This document shows positions 43,088 to 56,835 of a DNA stretch of 64,000 nucleotides, in pieces (position 1 is the first letter of the stretch; every line of letters begins with the position of its first letter). The DNA lies in NCBI GenBank assembly GCA_021613335.1, contig JAJTWR010000044.1, positions 3,985,501 through 4,049,500 on the forward strand. The letters are read 5' to 3'. The position numbers were made by a program, and so were the translations under genes. Origin of the DNA: Whitmania pigra. Lineage: Eukaryota; Annelida; Clitellata; Hirudinida; Haemopidae. The notes beneath the pieces are model-generated. The model was given only the letters and a program-made list of their open reading frames with translations. It was not told where the DNA came from and did not search any database.

Positions 43088-46000
43088 ATGCTTGGGTTTA
43101 CGGTGGATACTAGCGTTAAATATATTAGCGCTTCATGTAATCCGAATCCTGGAAATTTTGATGTGAATGAAAGTGATTTAGTATGTTATGGATCTGGGTG
43201 TTCAATAGTCTTGTACAGCCTAAAGGTTAGGTTTTATAGGATGCGGTTGTGCATAAATAATAACATAATTGCAAAATTAATATGATTTTGTTAACTTTAT
43301 AGTATAGCAAATAATTTGCGTCTGATTTTTTGTTTCAAAATGCAAATATTATTTCTATAAGTTGTAGTTAAAGAATCGGATTAATGATTACGTTTTATTG
43401 ATAGCCTTTGTGAGGAATTTAAAGTAAATTTAGGAAATATTTTTAAGAACCCAGCAAAACTCTTAAAATCCTATGTTGGACACAAAGATCAAGTTAATTG
43501 TGTTAAATGGCTTCGGTCCATCTATGGTAAGACTCCAATTCTGTGCAATTTAAATTTAATTATCACTAAACAAATTGTGTTTCAGGTTCTTACAGATATT
43601 TTATTTCTGGTTCATGTGATATGAAAGCAATTGTTTGGATGGAAAAAGACAATGAAGTAGTTATAACAAATCATTATGTTTATTTATAAAGCACCGTAAG
43701 AATTATGGTTGGTCAACTATTTGTATAGCGCCACTTCCCATGGGCACTTTGTGGCAATGCAAGTTAGGTTGTGAACACGATATGTAACAAATGTTGCTTT
43801 TGCTGCGGTTTGAAGGAATGCTACCCTCTGACCTCTGAGCGACCTTGCATGATGTTAAAATCATTGTGAATAAATGTTTTATCAGTTTTATCCAGTGGTC
43901 TCAGTGGAGGGTCACCAGGGTTCCATCACATGCATTGATTGCATTGAAGTTTCTTCATCTTCATTATTCCTTGTAACAACATCTTCTGATTGCACCACTA
44001 AAGTATGGAACATCACTAGGGATGCCAATAAACACTGTTTGTTTTAAAGCCATCTTCCCTGCTTTTAATGAAGTTATCATTTTGGAGTTCTTAATTATGT
44101 AAATTTAAATATATCCTTTTTTAAATTAAAAAAAAAATTATTATCTTGTTAATTGATAATTAGTAATAGATGTGAATAAGTGATATTTTGTGTTTTTAAT
44201 AAAGTTGACCTTTGCACATGTAAGATGTGTAAATAAACAAATGTTTTACAGCTTTTGAAATGCTTGATGAATTAATGCTCAACAACAAGATGGTTTTGTC
44301 ATTGGCTTTCACATTATTCAATAATTCAGGTAATTCAAATTTTGATTCTGGTAATCTTTAATTATTTTAAAATTCATTTTGTTGTACAAAGTTCCTCTGA
44401 TAGCATGTGGAGCTGATGATCAACAAATTCATTTATTCATCAGTGATTGCAAGCAGGTTAGTGTTGGCACTTCATGTTAAATTTTGAAAATATTTTGCTA
44501 AAGTTTGTTGTATATTAGGAGTTCAGGAAAGTGATTTCTTTGCCAGGGCATTTGCAGTGGATAAAAAGCCTTAGCTTCTGTCAAGGTACTTTAAAAGCAT
44601 GTTTTGTTACTTAAGTAATGGACTGAGATGAGATAATAGCATATCAAATTCATTATTATAGTATATTAATATTGAATTAGTTATAAATTTTGAATCTCAG
44701 ATGGCTCAGACACACTCATGGCCAGTGCTAGTCAAGACTGTTACATTAGAATTTGGAGGATTTCATTGGATGATCAGCAACATAAGGAAGATGAACTGAA
44801 ACTGACCAGTGATTTGTTTACTTGTAGAGGTTTACATAAGGGATTTGTCAGACAAGATAGTTTGAGTTAACTATTTATTTCTTCTACAGATTTACTTTAT
44901 AGAGTTGCTCTGGACACAATTTTACAAAGTCATGAGGGTTGGGTTAATAGTGCTCATTGGAACAAGCTCAATACTTCAGGTTTGTTGGCACATGCTGGTG
45001 ATGAAGATACTTAGCTTTAATTATAGAAGTTTAATTGGCTTAACTTTAAATTTAAAAAAAACTTTAAAAAGGTATTTTTTTACATATTAGACAACTTAAT
45101 TCCTCTGAGGCTAGTAACTTCATCAATGGACAAAACCATCATTGAATGGGAAATGGATGAAATAGCTGGAGTTTGGCTGGAAAAAGTGAGTTTCTTATAA
45201 ATTTGAAAGAGGAAATTATTGATTTGTTTGTCACAGATCAGAGTTGGGGAAGTTGGAGGAAGCCAGCTTGGTTTTATAGGGGCCAAGTACAGTTCATCTG
45301 GAAGTGATATTTTGGCCTGCAGTTTTCATGGTGCTTTCCATCTTTGGTCAAAGGAAGAGGTAATAACCTGTTTGTGCAAAGATTTTGAAACCAGTATTGA
45401 TGTCCATATTTTCATTATGGTTCCAATATTTCAATATAAATAATTTGTCTGTATTGCAATTGCTTTGTCAATGAATATGGTAAACCTGTACAATGTGAAC
45501 TCAAAATATTAAATAATTTTGTTATAGGAATCTTATCTTGTGAAGCCTGGTTTAACATGTGGTGGCCACCTAGGAAGTGTATCAGACATTTGTTGGAACA
45601 AAACTGGAGATTTTCTTATTTCTGTAGGGTCTGATCAGACTACTCGTATTCATGCTCAATGGAAAGATGCTAACAATTATGTAAGTTTTTTTAATTAGTT
45701 AAAATTTTGAAAAGTCTTTAAGCAATTTTCTTAATTTTAGATTGAATGGTATGAAATAGCAAGACCTCAAATTCATGGCTATGACATGAAATGTGTCTGT
45801 TCCATTAATAGGTTGTTAAACTTGGTATACCACAATCTTGATTAAACCATAAATATTGTTCCTATAATGTTTATTCAGATTTTCTTTTGCATCTGGTGCA
45901 GATGAAAAAATAATCAGAGTATTTAACTCAACAAGAAACTTCATTACAAATTTTATAAACCTGTGCAAAGTTGAAATCGATGAGGTAAAGAAAAAAGATT

Positions 46001-47359
46001 ATTAACAGTAATGAGTAATACAGCAAACTGGAATTCATTTCAGAAAGAAATTACTACTTTTTCATGTGAAGGTGCATGTGTCCCTGCTCTTGGACTTTCA
46101 AACAAATCTGTTTCTTCAACTGAAAAAGTTGAAATTGAATCTGGAAATTATTTCATACCACAAATCCTTCAAGGTGCAGCTGAAAAATTTCTTAGATAAA
46201 CAATGAATTTAAATTATCGGAATCACTTTTTTTCTTCTTACAATCTAGAGCCTCCTACTGAAGAGAACTTGATGCAGAATACATTGTGGCCTGAAGAACA
46301 AAAACTCTATGGCCATGGCTATGAAGTGTTTGCTCTGGCTTGTAACTCACGAGGAGATATTATTGCATCTGCTTGCAAGGTTGTTAAAATATTGCCATCA
46401 TTCTAGATCCGAAAATGGTGTTATTGTGTTTTATTTTTTCTCAAAAAGGCATCTCAAAAAGAGCATGCGGCCATTATTCTTTGGCAAGTGGGAACATGGA
46501 AACAAATTGCAAACTTAAATCAACATGTTCTGACTGTAACACAATTGGCTTTTTCACATAATGATCAATACCTTCTTTCTGTCTCTAGAGACAGAACATG
46601 GAGTGTATTTCAAAGTAACAGGGATGGTAGGTGTTGGATGAATTGTAAAATTGGTGCAAATTATTGTTCTTAAGTCCTATTCAATTTCAGTTGGTTACAG
46701 CATTTTCTCATCGTGCGACAAAAAGACAACATTGCACAGTAGAATAATATGGGGATGTTCATGGAGTCATGATGATAAGTATTTTATTACTGTGTCGAGA
46801 GACAAAAAAGTCTGTCTTTTTTACTAAAGCTTTCCATACCAACACTTGTCTGAGACATTTAACATTATTTCAGGCTTTTGTTTGGTGCTTAAAGTCTTCT
46901 ACAGGAAATGAAGCAATTAAACATCAGCCTGCATCTGATGAACTTGATGCTCCAGAATCCATAACATCAGTTGATTTTGCACCATGTTTAGTTTCTGGGA
47001 GGTTTGTCTTGTCAAATTAAAGTAATTGATTTTTGGTTGAAATATATGGTATTTCAGATATTTTGTTGCACTGGGGATGGAAAGTGGGATAATTCAGTTA
47101 TATTCTTGGATGCCAAGTGTTAATAAAGTGTCGTGGATCTGCCTGAGTACATTTGATTACTGGTAAAATAAAAATGTGACACAGTTAAATTGCAGTTAAG
47201 CTAACCATTTACTTATCTTCTTAAAGCTTGGCTCATCATAAGACGGTCCGGAGAATTTCCTTCCGGCCTCTTGGAGGTCAGTTGCAGGATGCTAAGCAGT
47301 TGCAAATGGCCTCTTGCAGTGATGATGGATCAGTGAAGATATTTGAAATTTTCGTATGA
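43088..47359 (+). CDS. ELP2: Elongator complex protein 2, 779 aa, 21 exons
   Basis: Exons: 43088-43225, 43448-43526, 43586-43656, 43886-44036, 44252-44329, 44392-44456, 44519-44585, 44701-44829, 44890-44979, 45091-45185, 45237-45359, 45528-45680, 45741-45811, 45879-45984, 46044-46173, 46249-46379, 46449-46626, 46691-46809, 46874-47001, 47058-47162, 47227-47359. All joins are GT-AG and total 780 codons including TGA. Tandem WD40 repeats are evident ([86 protein letters not shown]). Strongly diagnostic are [43 protein letters not shown] and TRIIW-type [14 protein letters not shown]2 is a core scaffold of the Elongator complex, which modifies wobble uridines of tRNA. Length matches the family. 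Intron 3 contains a SINE. An AATAAA lies at 47371. Confidence 0.95.
43715..43865 (-). mobile_element. tRNA-derived SINE (family 2) in ELP2 intron 3
   Basis: The minus strand reads aaggtcgctcagaggtcaga (A-box side), tatcgtgttcacaacc (B-box side) and agtgcccatgggaagtggcg followed by ctatacaaata. This matches the family-2 body. Confidence 0.65.
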
Positions 47360-47370
47360 AAATGTTTTAC

Positions 47371-47376
47371 AATAAA
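47371..47376 (+). terminator. Poly(A) signal of ELP2
   Basis: AATAAA 12 bp after the stop codon, implying a very short 3' UTR. The downstream Tc1 element begins at about 47499. Confidence 0.5.
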
Positions 47377-47498
47377 AATTTCGAATGTGTTCTGGAATAA
47401 TATCTATGCTAAGATGTATCATATAAACTAAATTTGTGATTGTATCGGCCTTTTCTTGGTGTTATTTTACGAAATAGACGTTAAACAGTCGGGACGGA

Positions 47499-49358
47499 AA
47501 CCATAAGGACACCCCATTATTTCGTAATAACTCTATAAAGACAAATTTGATTGTGGGAAAATTTTAATATGTTATGTATTTATATATTTGTGATTATTTC
47601 TTAAATTTTCATAAAAATATGTTTGCATTAATTTTGAAATTCCAAAAACGTGATTTCGGGGCGTCCATAAACCATAAAAGACACTTGCAAAAATCATCGA
47701 AAAATGACTAAAAACAAGAAAAGTTTAATATTGAAATAACCCGGGGGTCCGCAAATAAGTAAGTTAACTAATAAGTTTATTAGAGCAGGTATTCAGTTAA
47801 CGGAACTGAATAATAGAAGTTAAGCGTTTAAGGAATTGAGGTACTTAAGGATGCAAATGGTTATTTGGGCTTCTAAGTTGTCTTGATTCTCGTTGTTTGT
47901 CAGGTGATTATCGAGAATGCTTTTCTGTAGCAAAAATAGATCCCACGTGCCCGGAAAAGATGCCAAATATAATTAAGTATAAATTTAATTATATTAGCAA
48001 TATAAACTTAATTAATTTCCAAAAATCTAAGTTTACAACAATATGAAATAATGTTTTCTTTATTTTCAATAACTTTAAAACATCTTTTGTCTATTGATTT
48101 TATTAGAGTTTTTACGAATTTTCTGTCCAGTTCTTTCCAGGCACTCCTAATAGCGTTTTCCAGGTCAGATTTTGAGTGAAACTGCCTTCCATTGTGGTAA
48201 ATAAGTCTTGACAACATTCCTCAGACATTTTTTATAGGATTTAAATCCGGGAAACAAGCTGGCCAACTCATAACTTTCAAATTTCTCCTCTGGAAAAATG
48301 TCTTTGTCAACTTGGAAGTGTGGATCGGGGCATTATCTTGCTGGTAAATAAAATTTTCTCCATAATAATCTTCCCCAAAAGGTAACAGATGATTTCCTAA
48401 AACTTTGCTGTAATCCACCAAAGACGGTTTCCCATCCAGAAAGGCTAATTCAGTCAATCCTTCACTGGAAATTCCTCCCCAAATCATCACCGATCCTGCT
48501 CCATGATTTCGACTAAAAAAATGTTTCTTTTTCTAATCTGAGGTCATGCTAGGAGAACTGATGACCATCAGGTCCATCCAGGTTAAATTTCTTTTTATCT
48601 GAAGAAATAGTATTGCCCCAACCATCTCTGTTGGAGAGCATGGTTTTGGCCTATTTCACTTTTGCCAACTTGTGATGGTTTTTAAGAGCTAAAATTTTTA
48701 ATCTTTGTCATATGATAAAATACCACTAGATCTCAAATAACTTAACACTGTACTTTTACAAATTCTTAAATCAAGTTCATTTCTAATTTGATTTTCTGAA
48801 AATTTACCTGAAGAAGCCTTTCTTACCAGGAGTCTCTGCTGACAAATCGTCAGTTTTTTGGGTATTCCATGATCATTTTTGCACTATATTCCTCATGAGC
48901 CTTTACGTAGTTCCAGATGACTGTCTTGGATCGATTAAGTTTATTGGCAATTTCCCTGATCGAATAATTTGCTTGTCTGAAGACCTCAATCAGTCCCTTC
49001 TCCTTGTCAGACAACATTTTCCCTCCAGCCATTTATAAAATAGTAATTTTCTAAATTTCACATCAATTTTCAACTCTTTTTGTTAAACTCTTTTGGGTTT
49101 ATATATCGATAATATTTGCATAAAGTGCATTTTGGTTGCGTAACTATGACAAATTTCAAGTTTTATTGGAAATAAGTAAGGATGTCCTTAACGTTTTCAA
49201 AATGCTATTTTGCATATTTTACAAGATCTACTCGTTAAATTTCTTTGAAATTTTGCAAAATGTTTTGTCTACCATAAAGAGTTATTATATAAAAAATTGA
49301 GTAATATTGAACTTATATTTAACGAGTTATCACAAAAATATAGGATGTCCTTAAGGTT
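47499..49358 (-). mobile_element. Degenerate Tc1-like transposon with IR/DR ends
   Basis: Imperfect terminal repeats (aaccataaggacaccccat on the left; the right end complements to aaccttaaggacatcctat). Each has an internal direct copy of the gtcc-taa motif (near 47664-47685 and 49183-49196), giving an IR/DR structure. The right side is followed by TA. The minus strand carries a Tc1-type transposase. Confidence 0.85.
48008..49032 (-). pseudogene. Tc1-like transposase, inactivated
   Basis: The N-terminal helix-turn-helix MAGGKMLSDKEKGLIEVFRQ with NYSIREIANKLNRSKTVIWN starts at 49032. The catalytic domain appears in pieces: MMIWGGIS, IYQQDNAPIHTSK (second Asp) and WPACFPDLNPIKNV. The third catalytic residue, normally Glu in NPIEN, is Lys here, and the following Trp-Gly is stop-Gly. 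Both changes fit single G-to-A mutations. Frameshifts separate the N- and C-terminal parts. Confidence 0.85.
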
Positions 49359-51365
49359 TATTTATATGTTTAATAAATTAATAAATAAATTAATAACGCC
49401 TGTCGCTAACAATTTTAGATGCCCATACCTATAAGCTAGCACTCCCAAACCATGGACTGCCAACCGAAGCCTAAATGTTTCATCGATACATTTCGGGAGG
49501 CCACGCGCATAGCTGTACACTTGACAGGGTAAAACAGGCGTGCATTGTTCATTCTTCCTTTGTTTCGCATTCTCAGTGAAATGTATCTTATTCTGAATAG
49601 TAAAAAAACTGTTTTAAACTGGTCTAAAACATTTGAATTTTGTGGATTTATATATTGGAAATAAATCTTATCAAAAGATTTGTAATATAAAGCTCATTTC
49701 ATTTCTTTATTATTTTAATCGATATTCATTGAATAAACTACTTAACAGTTAACTGTAGGTGCAAATGAACTTCAATATAGGTTACATGGTATATAAGCAG
49801 GTTACTTTTAAGAAATTTCCTTTTTTTTAGTTTATTATTGATAGTTTAGCAATGGGTAAAGATAAACCCTTGTTTGAAAATGAGTAGGGGAATTGGTTTC
49901 CACAGGAAAGCCAAATATTCAAGATCGAGGATTGCTACAGATCTCAACAGGTCCACATCATTTCTAATTACATGAAAAAAGATGTTTTGAAATAATAGAA
50001 AAGAAAAAAACAATTTCATATTAAATAAGTTTTTTGTGTACAAAAACATATTTTTTATTGTATTGCCTTCTGACATTTATTTTCTATCTTTTTTGGTCAC
50101 CGCAAAACACGTTTTGGATTTTTTACTAAGTTTGAAAATAACTTCACAAAATTTTAAAAATAATTTTGGAAGCACTGTTGTTGTGACTTGCAGTTATCAA
50201 GGAAAAACAATACGGTAAAAACTTACTTTAACAAACACACTAACCACCTAATGCACAGCTATAAGAACTAGGTGGAACAAAGGAAAGTTCCCGCTCCTAG
50301 CTCCTATAGCTGCACAGGCTGGTTAACATGCGCATCACAATAACTATTTACATACTAAAAGTTTAGAAATTTTCGTGATTTTAGTTGTGATATCACCAAA
50401 GGATGGGTACTTCCTATATATACATATTGAGCTGAGTGTATGTAGTACATAAATCTATGCGCTAAACCAAATACCAAATTGAAACCTAACTTTTCATTGT
50501 GCGCATTTATAAAGTACTACTTTTGAAAACGTATCATACTACACATAAATTTGATCGAATGTCTATATTGGTGGGTGGCTATAAGCCCGGGCCCGTCACC
50601 CCCCCTAACTCGGCACTGCGGATTGTACTGAGTTCAAAACTAAGGCCCAGGCTGACATTCTGAATGATAGCGAGGACTCCAGAGGAAGCTAAAATTATAA
50701 ATCAAATAAAATTTGCGAGAAAGTTGCACATACTGCACAAACACGGTCTCGTCCACTGACAGAAATTTTGGGTTCCTAGGCACAGCGGCCACGGGCCCCT
50801 ATATGAATTACAATATAATATTTGGTTTACCTTTAATAGAATGTCAGCAAGGGCTGAATTTGGGGGGGGGGGGGGAGAAGGGCTATGGCCCTCCCCATCA
50901 TTTTGAAAATATAAGAAAAATTAAGTAGATCTAGATCTTCTCTTGGGTGTCAGTTACACTTAACTCAAGTCCTGATGGGCCCATTTTGATTTTATTGCGG
51001 GGGCTACTTACCATTTGAAATTACTCCACTGAGCTCATCGAATATTATTTTAGCATCAAGACATGACATGCAAGTTTATTTATATTAAAAATAAAATCAT
51101 TTATATATATTTACTGCTATTTCTTTGACAAATCTGTAGAAATATATTTATGTGATGCAATTGTAAAAATGTTAAATAAAGAAATATTATATAAAGTTTT
51201 CATTTATAAAGATTTTAAATATTTAAAATTGATTACCCAGTTATTTCAACTGTATATTCAGAATTCATGATTTTGCATTCCCTTCATAAGTTCGCTGTGT
51301 TCTTCCGTCTGTAGATATATTAGGTGACTGGTCTTCTGTTTGTCGCTCAGTTTTCGGTTTAAGGA
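49359..51365. other. Intergenic region, no gene
   Basis: AT-rich with small repeat remnants. Near 50245-50310 a segment contains cacagctataagaactagg and, inverted, cctagctcctatagctgc, a hairpin-forming pair. G or C tracts near 50601 and 50868 look like transposon ends. Short open frames have no motifs. The Drp1 promoter presumably lies at the right edge. Confidence 0.45.
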
Positions 51366-54300
51366 ATGGAGAATTTAATACCTGTGATAAATAAACTTCA
51401 AGAAGTGTTTAATACAGTTGGGTCGGATATCATACAATTGCCGCAGATTGTTGTCATAGGAACACAGGTTAGCGTAAGCAGTATTTCATCAAGCTTTCGT
51501 AAGCCACACTCTATTACTAATAATTTTTTTAGCAGTGGCTTTGCTTAGCAATAAATGAAATAATTTCTTGAAATGCAAACTTTCACTTCATTCGCAAGGC
51601 TCAAAACCGTTTTATGTCAGTTCTTATAATTAATTTAATTTCAAATAAAGAGTTCTGGAAAAAGTTCTGTTCTTGAAAACCTGGTTGGTCGGGATTTTTT
51701 GCCAAGGGGTGCGGGTATAGTAACCAGAAGGCCTTTGGTTCTTCAGTTAGTGTATATTTCTAAGGATGACAAGGAATCAAGATTACAAGCTTGTCCTGGT
51801 ATTTCATTTTGTTTCAACAAATTGTCTAGTTATGAATTAGTGCCAATACACATGTATAGTGATAGACTATAGATATAGTGATGTAGACAATATTCACCTT
51901 TTCTGCAAGTTTTATTAAGTTGTCATCTGTTAATTTTGTCAGAGGCTGTTTCTGAAGAAGAATGGGCACAATTTTTGCACACGAAGAACAAAATTTACAC
52001 TAATTTTGATGATGTAAGGAAAGAAATTGAGAATGAAACTGAAAGACTCTCAGGATCTAATAAAGTATATTAAATATTGGATGATTATTTGCTTTCCATT
52101 TCCTAGAATAATGTAACATTTTACTTATATTTTAGGGGATATGCAATGAACCAATTTATTTAAAGATATTTTCACCTTATGTTATAACTTTGACATTGGT
52201 GGACTTGCCTGGCATTACAAAAGTTCCTGTGGGTGATCAGCCAGATGATATTGAATCTCAAATCAGGGATATGTGTATCAGATATATCAGCAATCCTCAT
52301 TCCATAATTCTTGCAGTCACAGCTGCAAACACAGACCTTGCCACTTCTGAAGCCCTTAAATTGGCAAAAGAAGTTGATCCTGATGGTTGGTTAAAATGAT
52401 GCTGTTTCTAATTCAATAGCAAGTAACATGACAAGTAGTATGTCATTTAAAAAATTTGTTAATTATTTGAAGGTCGTCGAACACTTGCTGTGGTTACTAA
52501 ACTTGATTTGATGGACCATGGCACAGATGCTGTTGATATGCTATGTGGGAGAGTCATTCCTGTTAAGTTGGGCATCATTGGAGTGGTGAACCGGAGCCAA
52601 GCAGATATAAATTCCAAGAAGGTTACTGCTAACTACTGCATATCAGAGTTTTATTGAATTTGATAAAAGGAACATTAATGTTTTATTTACAAGTTTGAGA
52701 CTAATTGTTATTTCACAGGATATAAGGGAGGCCTTGAAGGATGAGGGTTCATTCCTTCAGAAGAAGTATCCATCACTTGCAAATAGAAATGGAACACCCT
52801 TCCTTGCAAAAACGCTTAACAAAGTGAGCTTAATATTTCTGTTTGAATAATTTTACTCAATTCAAATACTTTAATTGTTTGCAGCTACTCATGCACCACA
52901 TCAGGGATTGCCTCCCGGACTTGAAGACACGTGTCAATGTCATGGCTGCACAGTTTCAGCAACTGCTCAACTCATATGGTGATGAAATTCAAGATAAGGT
53001 GGGTGGTTCGAATTGAGTCTTCCAATATTATAATCCATTGTCTTTCAAATGGTGCATCATTTTTAGCACATTGACAGAATGCTTTTGTAAAATGTAGAAC
53101 AATAAAAATGTTGACAACTTTGGATTAAATGGTTAAATATATTGTTCTTATAAGCAGGCAAAATGTTATTAAATGTGTGAATAAATTTTTGAATTTTATT
53201 ATTTTACAGCCCCAGCTTCTCCTCCAGATAATAACCACATTTGCTGCTGCTTACTGCAACACAATTGAGGGCACTGCAAAGAATATTGAAACAACAGAAC
53301 TGTAAATAGTGTTTGCAATTTTTGTTATTTTTTCAGCAATGGCTAGAAATTGTTAATTGTTGATCGAAAGGTGCGGTGGAGCTCGGATATGTTACATCTT
53401 CCATGAAACATTCGGAAGAACGTTGAGGTCGGTCGATCCTCTGGTTGGACTCACTCAATTAGAAATCTTGACTGCCATTAGGAATGCCACTGTGAGTTTG
53501 AGTGCAAGTTATTAGTATAAACAGTGACAAATTTGTTAGGTTCATAGGTTCATTTGTATTGTTTGTGTGCATGTATGGTAATTTGGTTACATTGGAGATT
53601 TTTTTTCAGGGACCGCGTCCAGCGTTATTTGTACCTGAGGTTTCATTTGAACTTCTTGTCAAGAGACAGATTAGAAGATTAGAAGAACCAGGATTAAGAT
53701 GTATAGAGTTGGTGCATGAGGAACTCCAAAGAATCATTCAGCACTGTGGTACTCAGGTACCCACCGCATATTTTCATAAAATGGGCAAGGTCGTTTCTTT
53801 GCCTCATTGTATTGTGTTGTGTGTTATACAGCCAGTTTTTTAAATGTTGAATGTTTTTTAACTCCTGATTTAAAAATTACTTCAAATTTTCACACGTTCT
53901 CTTGTATGCCGATGTTGCAATGACTGTATTTGGATTTTCAATGTGTAGCTTTTGCAATTTTATAAAGAAAAATCATTAAAGTTATGTGTATTTAAAAGTA
54001 TAAGAACAAATATTTTACAGCAAGAAGTACTCAGATTTCCAAAGCTTCATGAAAGGATTGTTGATGTCATAACTTCTCTGCTAAGAAGGCGTTTGCCCAT
54101 CACAAATCAAATGGTGACAGTTTTTAAGTTTTCATAAAGGTCCTTTATTTCATCACAATGTTTGTGATCCTAGGTTGAAAACTTGGTGGCAATTGAACTG
54201 GCTTATATAAATACAAAACACCCTGATTTTGATGAAGCTAAGCTAATTTATAGAGGGATGTCAGATGACATGATGTCAGATATTGAGCCAAAAACTAAGA

Positions 54301-55107
54301 CTGTGTCACACTCCCTAGCCAAACAGGTTAGTAACAATATTTGTGCCCCATAGTGAATTGTCGTTTAGTATAAAATTAGTTAAAAAATTGAGAAGTTTGA
54401 GGTCATTTGTCAAAGTTCAAATTGAAAATGTGCAGGACACTGGCCCTCAAACTAGTCTTCATGGTTCTGCCTCACAGTCCCCATTAAGGAAGGGAATCAA
54501 TCTTCTGGATGAAGTTGTGAGCATCATTGAATATTTTTATTTGTTTGCTATTTTTTTTTGTTTATTAAATTTTTTCTGTAACTACTGTTCCTCATTGTTG
54601 TAAAGCCTTCAATGCCACTAGAACGCAAGCTACACCCACATGAACAGAGAGACTGCAATGTCATTGGTTGGGAATAATTTCAGTAATTTTAGGTCCATCA
54701 TTTGCATAAGGCTTTGACATGCTTAATGTGTTTTACTTTAGAGAGGTTGATCCGATCATATTTTTTGATCGTGAGAAAGAATATTCAGGACAGTGTTCCC
54801 AAGGCAATCATGCACTTTTTGGTGAATTATGTCAAGGACAATCTGCAAAGTGAGCTGGTTAGTCACTTATACAAACCTGAGGAGATTGACAAACTCTTGG
54901 AAGAATCAGAGCAGATTGCTGCCAGAAGGAGAGAAGCTTTTGAGACTCTCAAGGTATGTTTTAGTTCTCATGGTATATAGCATGTCTTTAATATGTAGTC
55001 TTAATGCATTATGGGAACAAAAAGTTACTGTTTTAAATCAAATTTTTCAGGCTTTGCAAAAAGCTAGCCAAATAATCAGTGAAATCCGTGAAACTCATCT
55101 CTGGTGA
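51366..55107 (+). CDS. DNM1L: Dynamin-related protein 1 (mitochondrial/peroxisomal fission GTPase), 668 aa
   Basis: Exons: 51366-51467, 51651-51798, 51943-52064, 52136-52385, 52473-52621, 52719-52823, 52885-52998, 53210-53301, 53371-53491, 53610-53756, 54021-54113, 54174-54326, 54436-54516, 54606-54666, 54742-54953, 55051-55107. All joins are GT-AG and total 669 codons including TGA. The protein starts [20 protein letters not shown]. GTPase motifs: G1 GTQSSGKSS (32-40), G2 within [11 protein letters not shown]3 DLPG (147-150), G4 TKLD (216-219) and VNRSQ. The middle domain has [12 protein letters not shown] and [20 protein letters not shown]. The GED ends SEIRETHLW, the Drp1 hallmark. The variable domain (exons 12-14) is short, so the protein is shorter than the longest human isoforms. 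Function: oligomerises on mitochondria and peroxisomes to divide them. No catalytic residue is missing. Confidence 0.97.
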
Positions 55108-55172
55108 GGAAAATCACATGGGCGATATTGCTTCCTTGATCTCCTTATCAGAATCCTGATTTTGCTGTGGAT

Positions 55173-55178
55173 AATAAA
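55173..55178 (+). terminator. Poly(A) signal of Drp1
   Basis: AATAAA 66 bp after the stop codon. Confidence 0.5.
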
Positions 55179-56826
55179 GTTTACACTAGTGACATTATTG
55201 TTAAATGAGCATTGATTAAAATTGATAAATAGTGCATTGTATTTGCAAATCGAGAGGTGTAATTATTTTACATGTGTTTGGTGGGTTTAGTTTCTTGGTT
55301 TGTAGTGCTTCATGTTAGACAAAGTCTCCCTAGGTAATAGTTTTGACTTTGTAATTGGTGTGGTCGATCTGGATGTAGTTGAATCTTTAGAAAAGTTTGT
55401 TTCTTGTTAGGAGGTTTTTTGACTTTCTGTTCTTACTAGATAATTAATTCTTTTGCAATTAAGGTTAAACTACCTTGCACATTGTCACAGGGAAATACTA
55501 AACCTTAAGTGTTTTCTTAATTTTTTTCTTGGAAGGCTTTGTCACATCCATGGTGAGGGTTGGTGTAGTTAAGAATCTAAAATTTTGTTTGTGGAAGGAT
55601 GAAGGCAAATTTTTTGTGTACATAGATGCTGTGTTTACCTAGAAATAAGCCCTAGCATGATTTTTCCAGGTGCTCCTAATGTAAGTCCTAGTTAAAGTCA
55701 GCAGGCGTTTGCAGTCGTATCTGTTGCAAAACAATGGTGTGACGAATTATTATGTGTTAATTTAATATCAGTAAAATATAAAGTAGAATATAAAAGTATC
55801 GATATTAAAAACTATAATTACTGTAAGTGTTTATAGAGACATCTCAAATATCGCAGTTTAATTTCCGATTTATGTTTTTTGTCTAGATTACTTACATGAT
55901 CTCGTTGGAAGTAATCTTTTAAGTTTTGTACACTTTTCAAAATCGAACACGGGGACATTCGCTTTAAGTTGCTCGCGGATAAAATGATACTAATTTTGAT
56001 AAATATTAAACTAAATGATATTTTTTGAAGAGAGTTGTCATCTGGAAGGCCCTACCAGACAGGACGATATCTGTCTGATATGAGCACCCTCGATTTAAAT
56101 CATTGCAACTCGGTATCGATTTTTCAAAACTTTTATCAATTACCGACTAATTTCCTATAAACTTTGCTTTTCCTCGCTCTATAGTAGCAGTTTGTCTTTT
56201 GTTTTTGCTGAGGATTGTCATATTAGTGATTATTAGCCTTTCGATCGGATAAATAAATAAGTATTTGTATGTATAAAATACAAACGGGTAAGCAAATAGG
56301 GTAAATAGATAACCAATCAGAATCATGATTGAAATGATTGAGACAAATGGTTATGCTGGAAATGGATTCTCAAGAAAAATAAGCAGGAATTCAGAGTTAG
56401 GAGATTCATAACGATGGCCCAAAAAAGTTGATATGACTGCATCTGATTATTTTTTTTTTCAAAAACACTCTAACATTCGTGCTATTAATAAATTAAAACC
56501 ATGCTCATTGTCTATTACAGAGTAATCATTTGGATAACATGAAAAGAATGTGCCCATGGGTTGCTGATTATGAAAATTTAAGAAAACCACCTAGCACGTT
56601 TTATGAAGCAAAAATTAATATAAGACACTGTCTTGTTTTCGGGGAAACACCGTATTACACCACTAAAGACATAGAATGAAAAGACTCCACCACAAATGGA
56701 TAAAGCAACAATTTTGAATTTTGTTAAATTTAAAAAAATTGATGCAATCGATTTGGCTAAATTGACTTACAAATTTGTGATGTGTGTTGTTGATTTTAAT
56801 CATTTTGTGGGCGGAATTTATTTTAT
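55179..56826. other. Intergenic region, no gene
   Basis: AT-rich sequence between Drp1 and the Mutator-like MITE. No coding motif or repeat structure recognised; part may be alternative Drp1 3' UTR. Confidence 0.4.
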
Positions 56827-56835
56827 CCAATCAAT

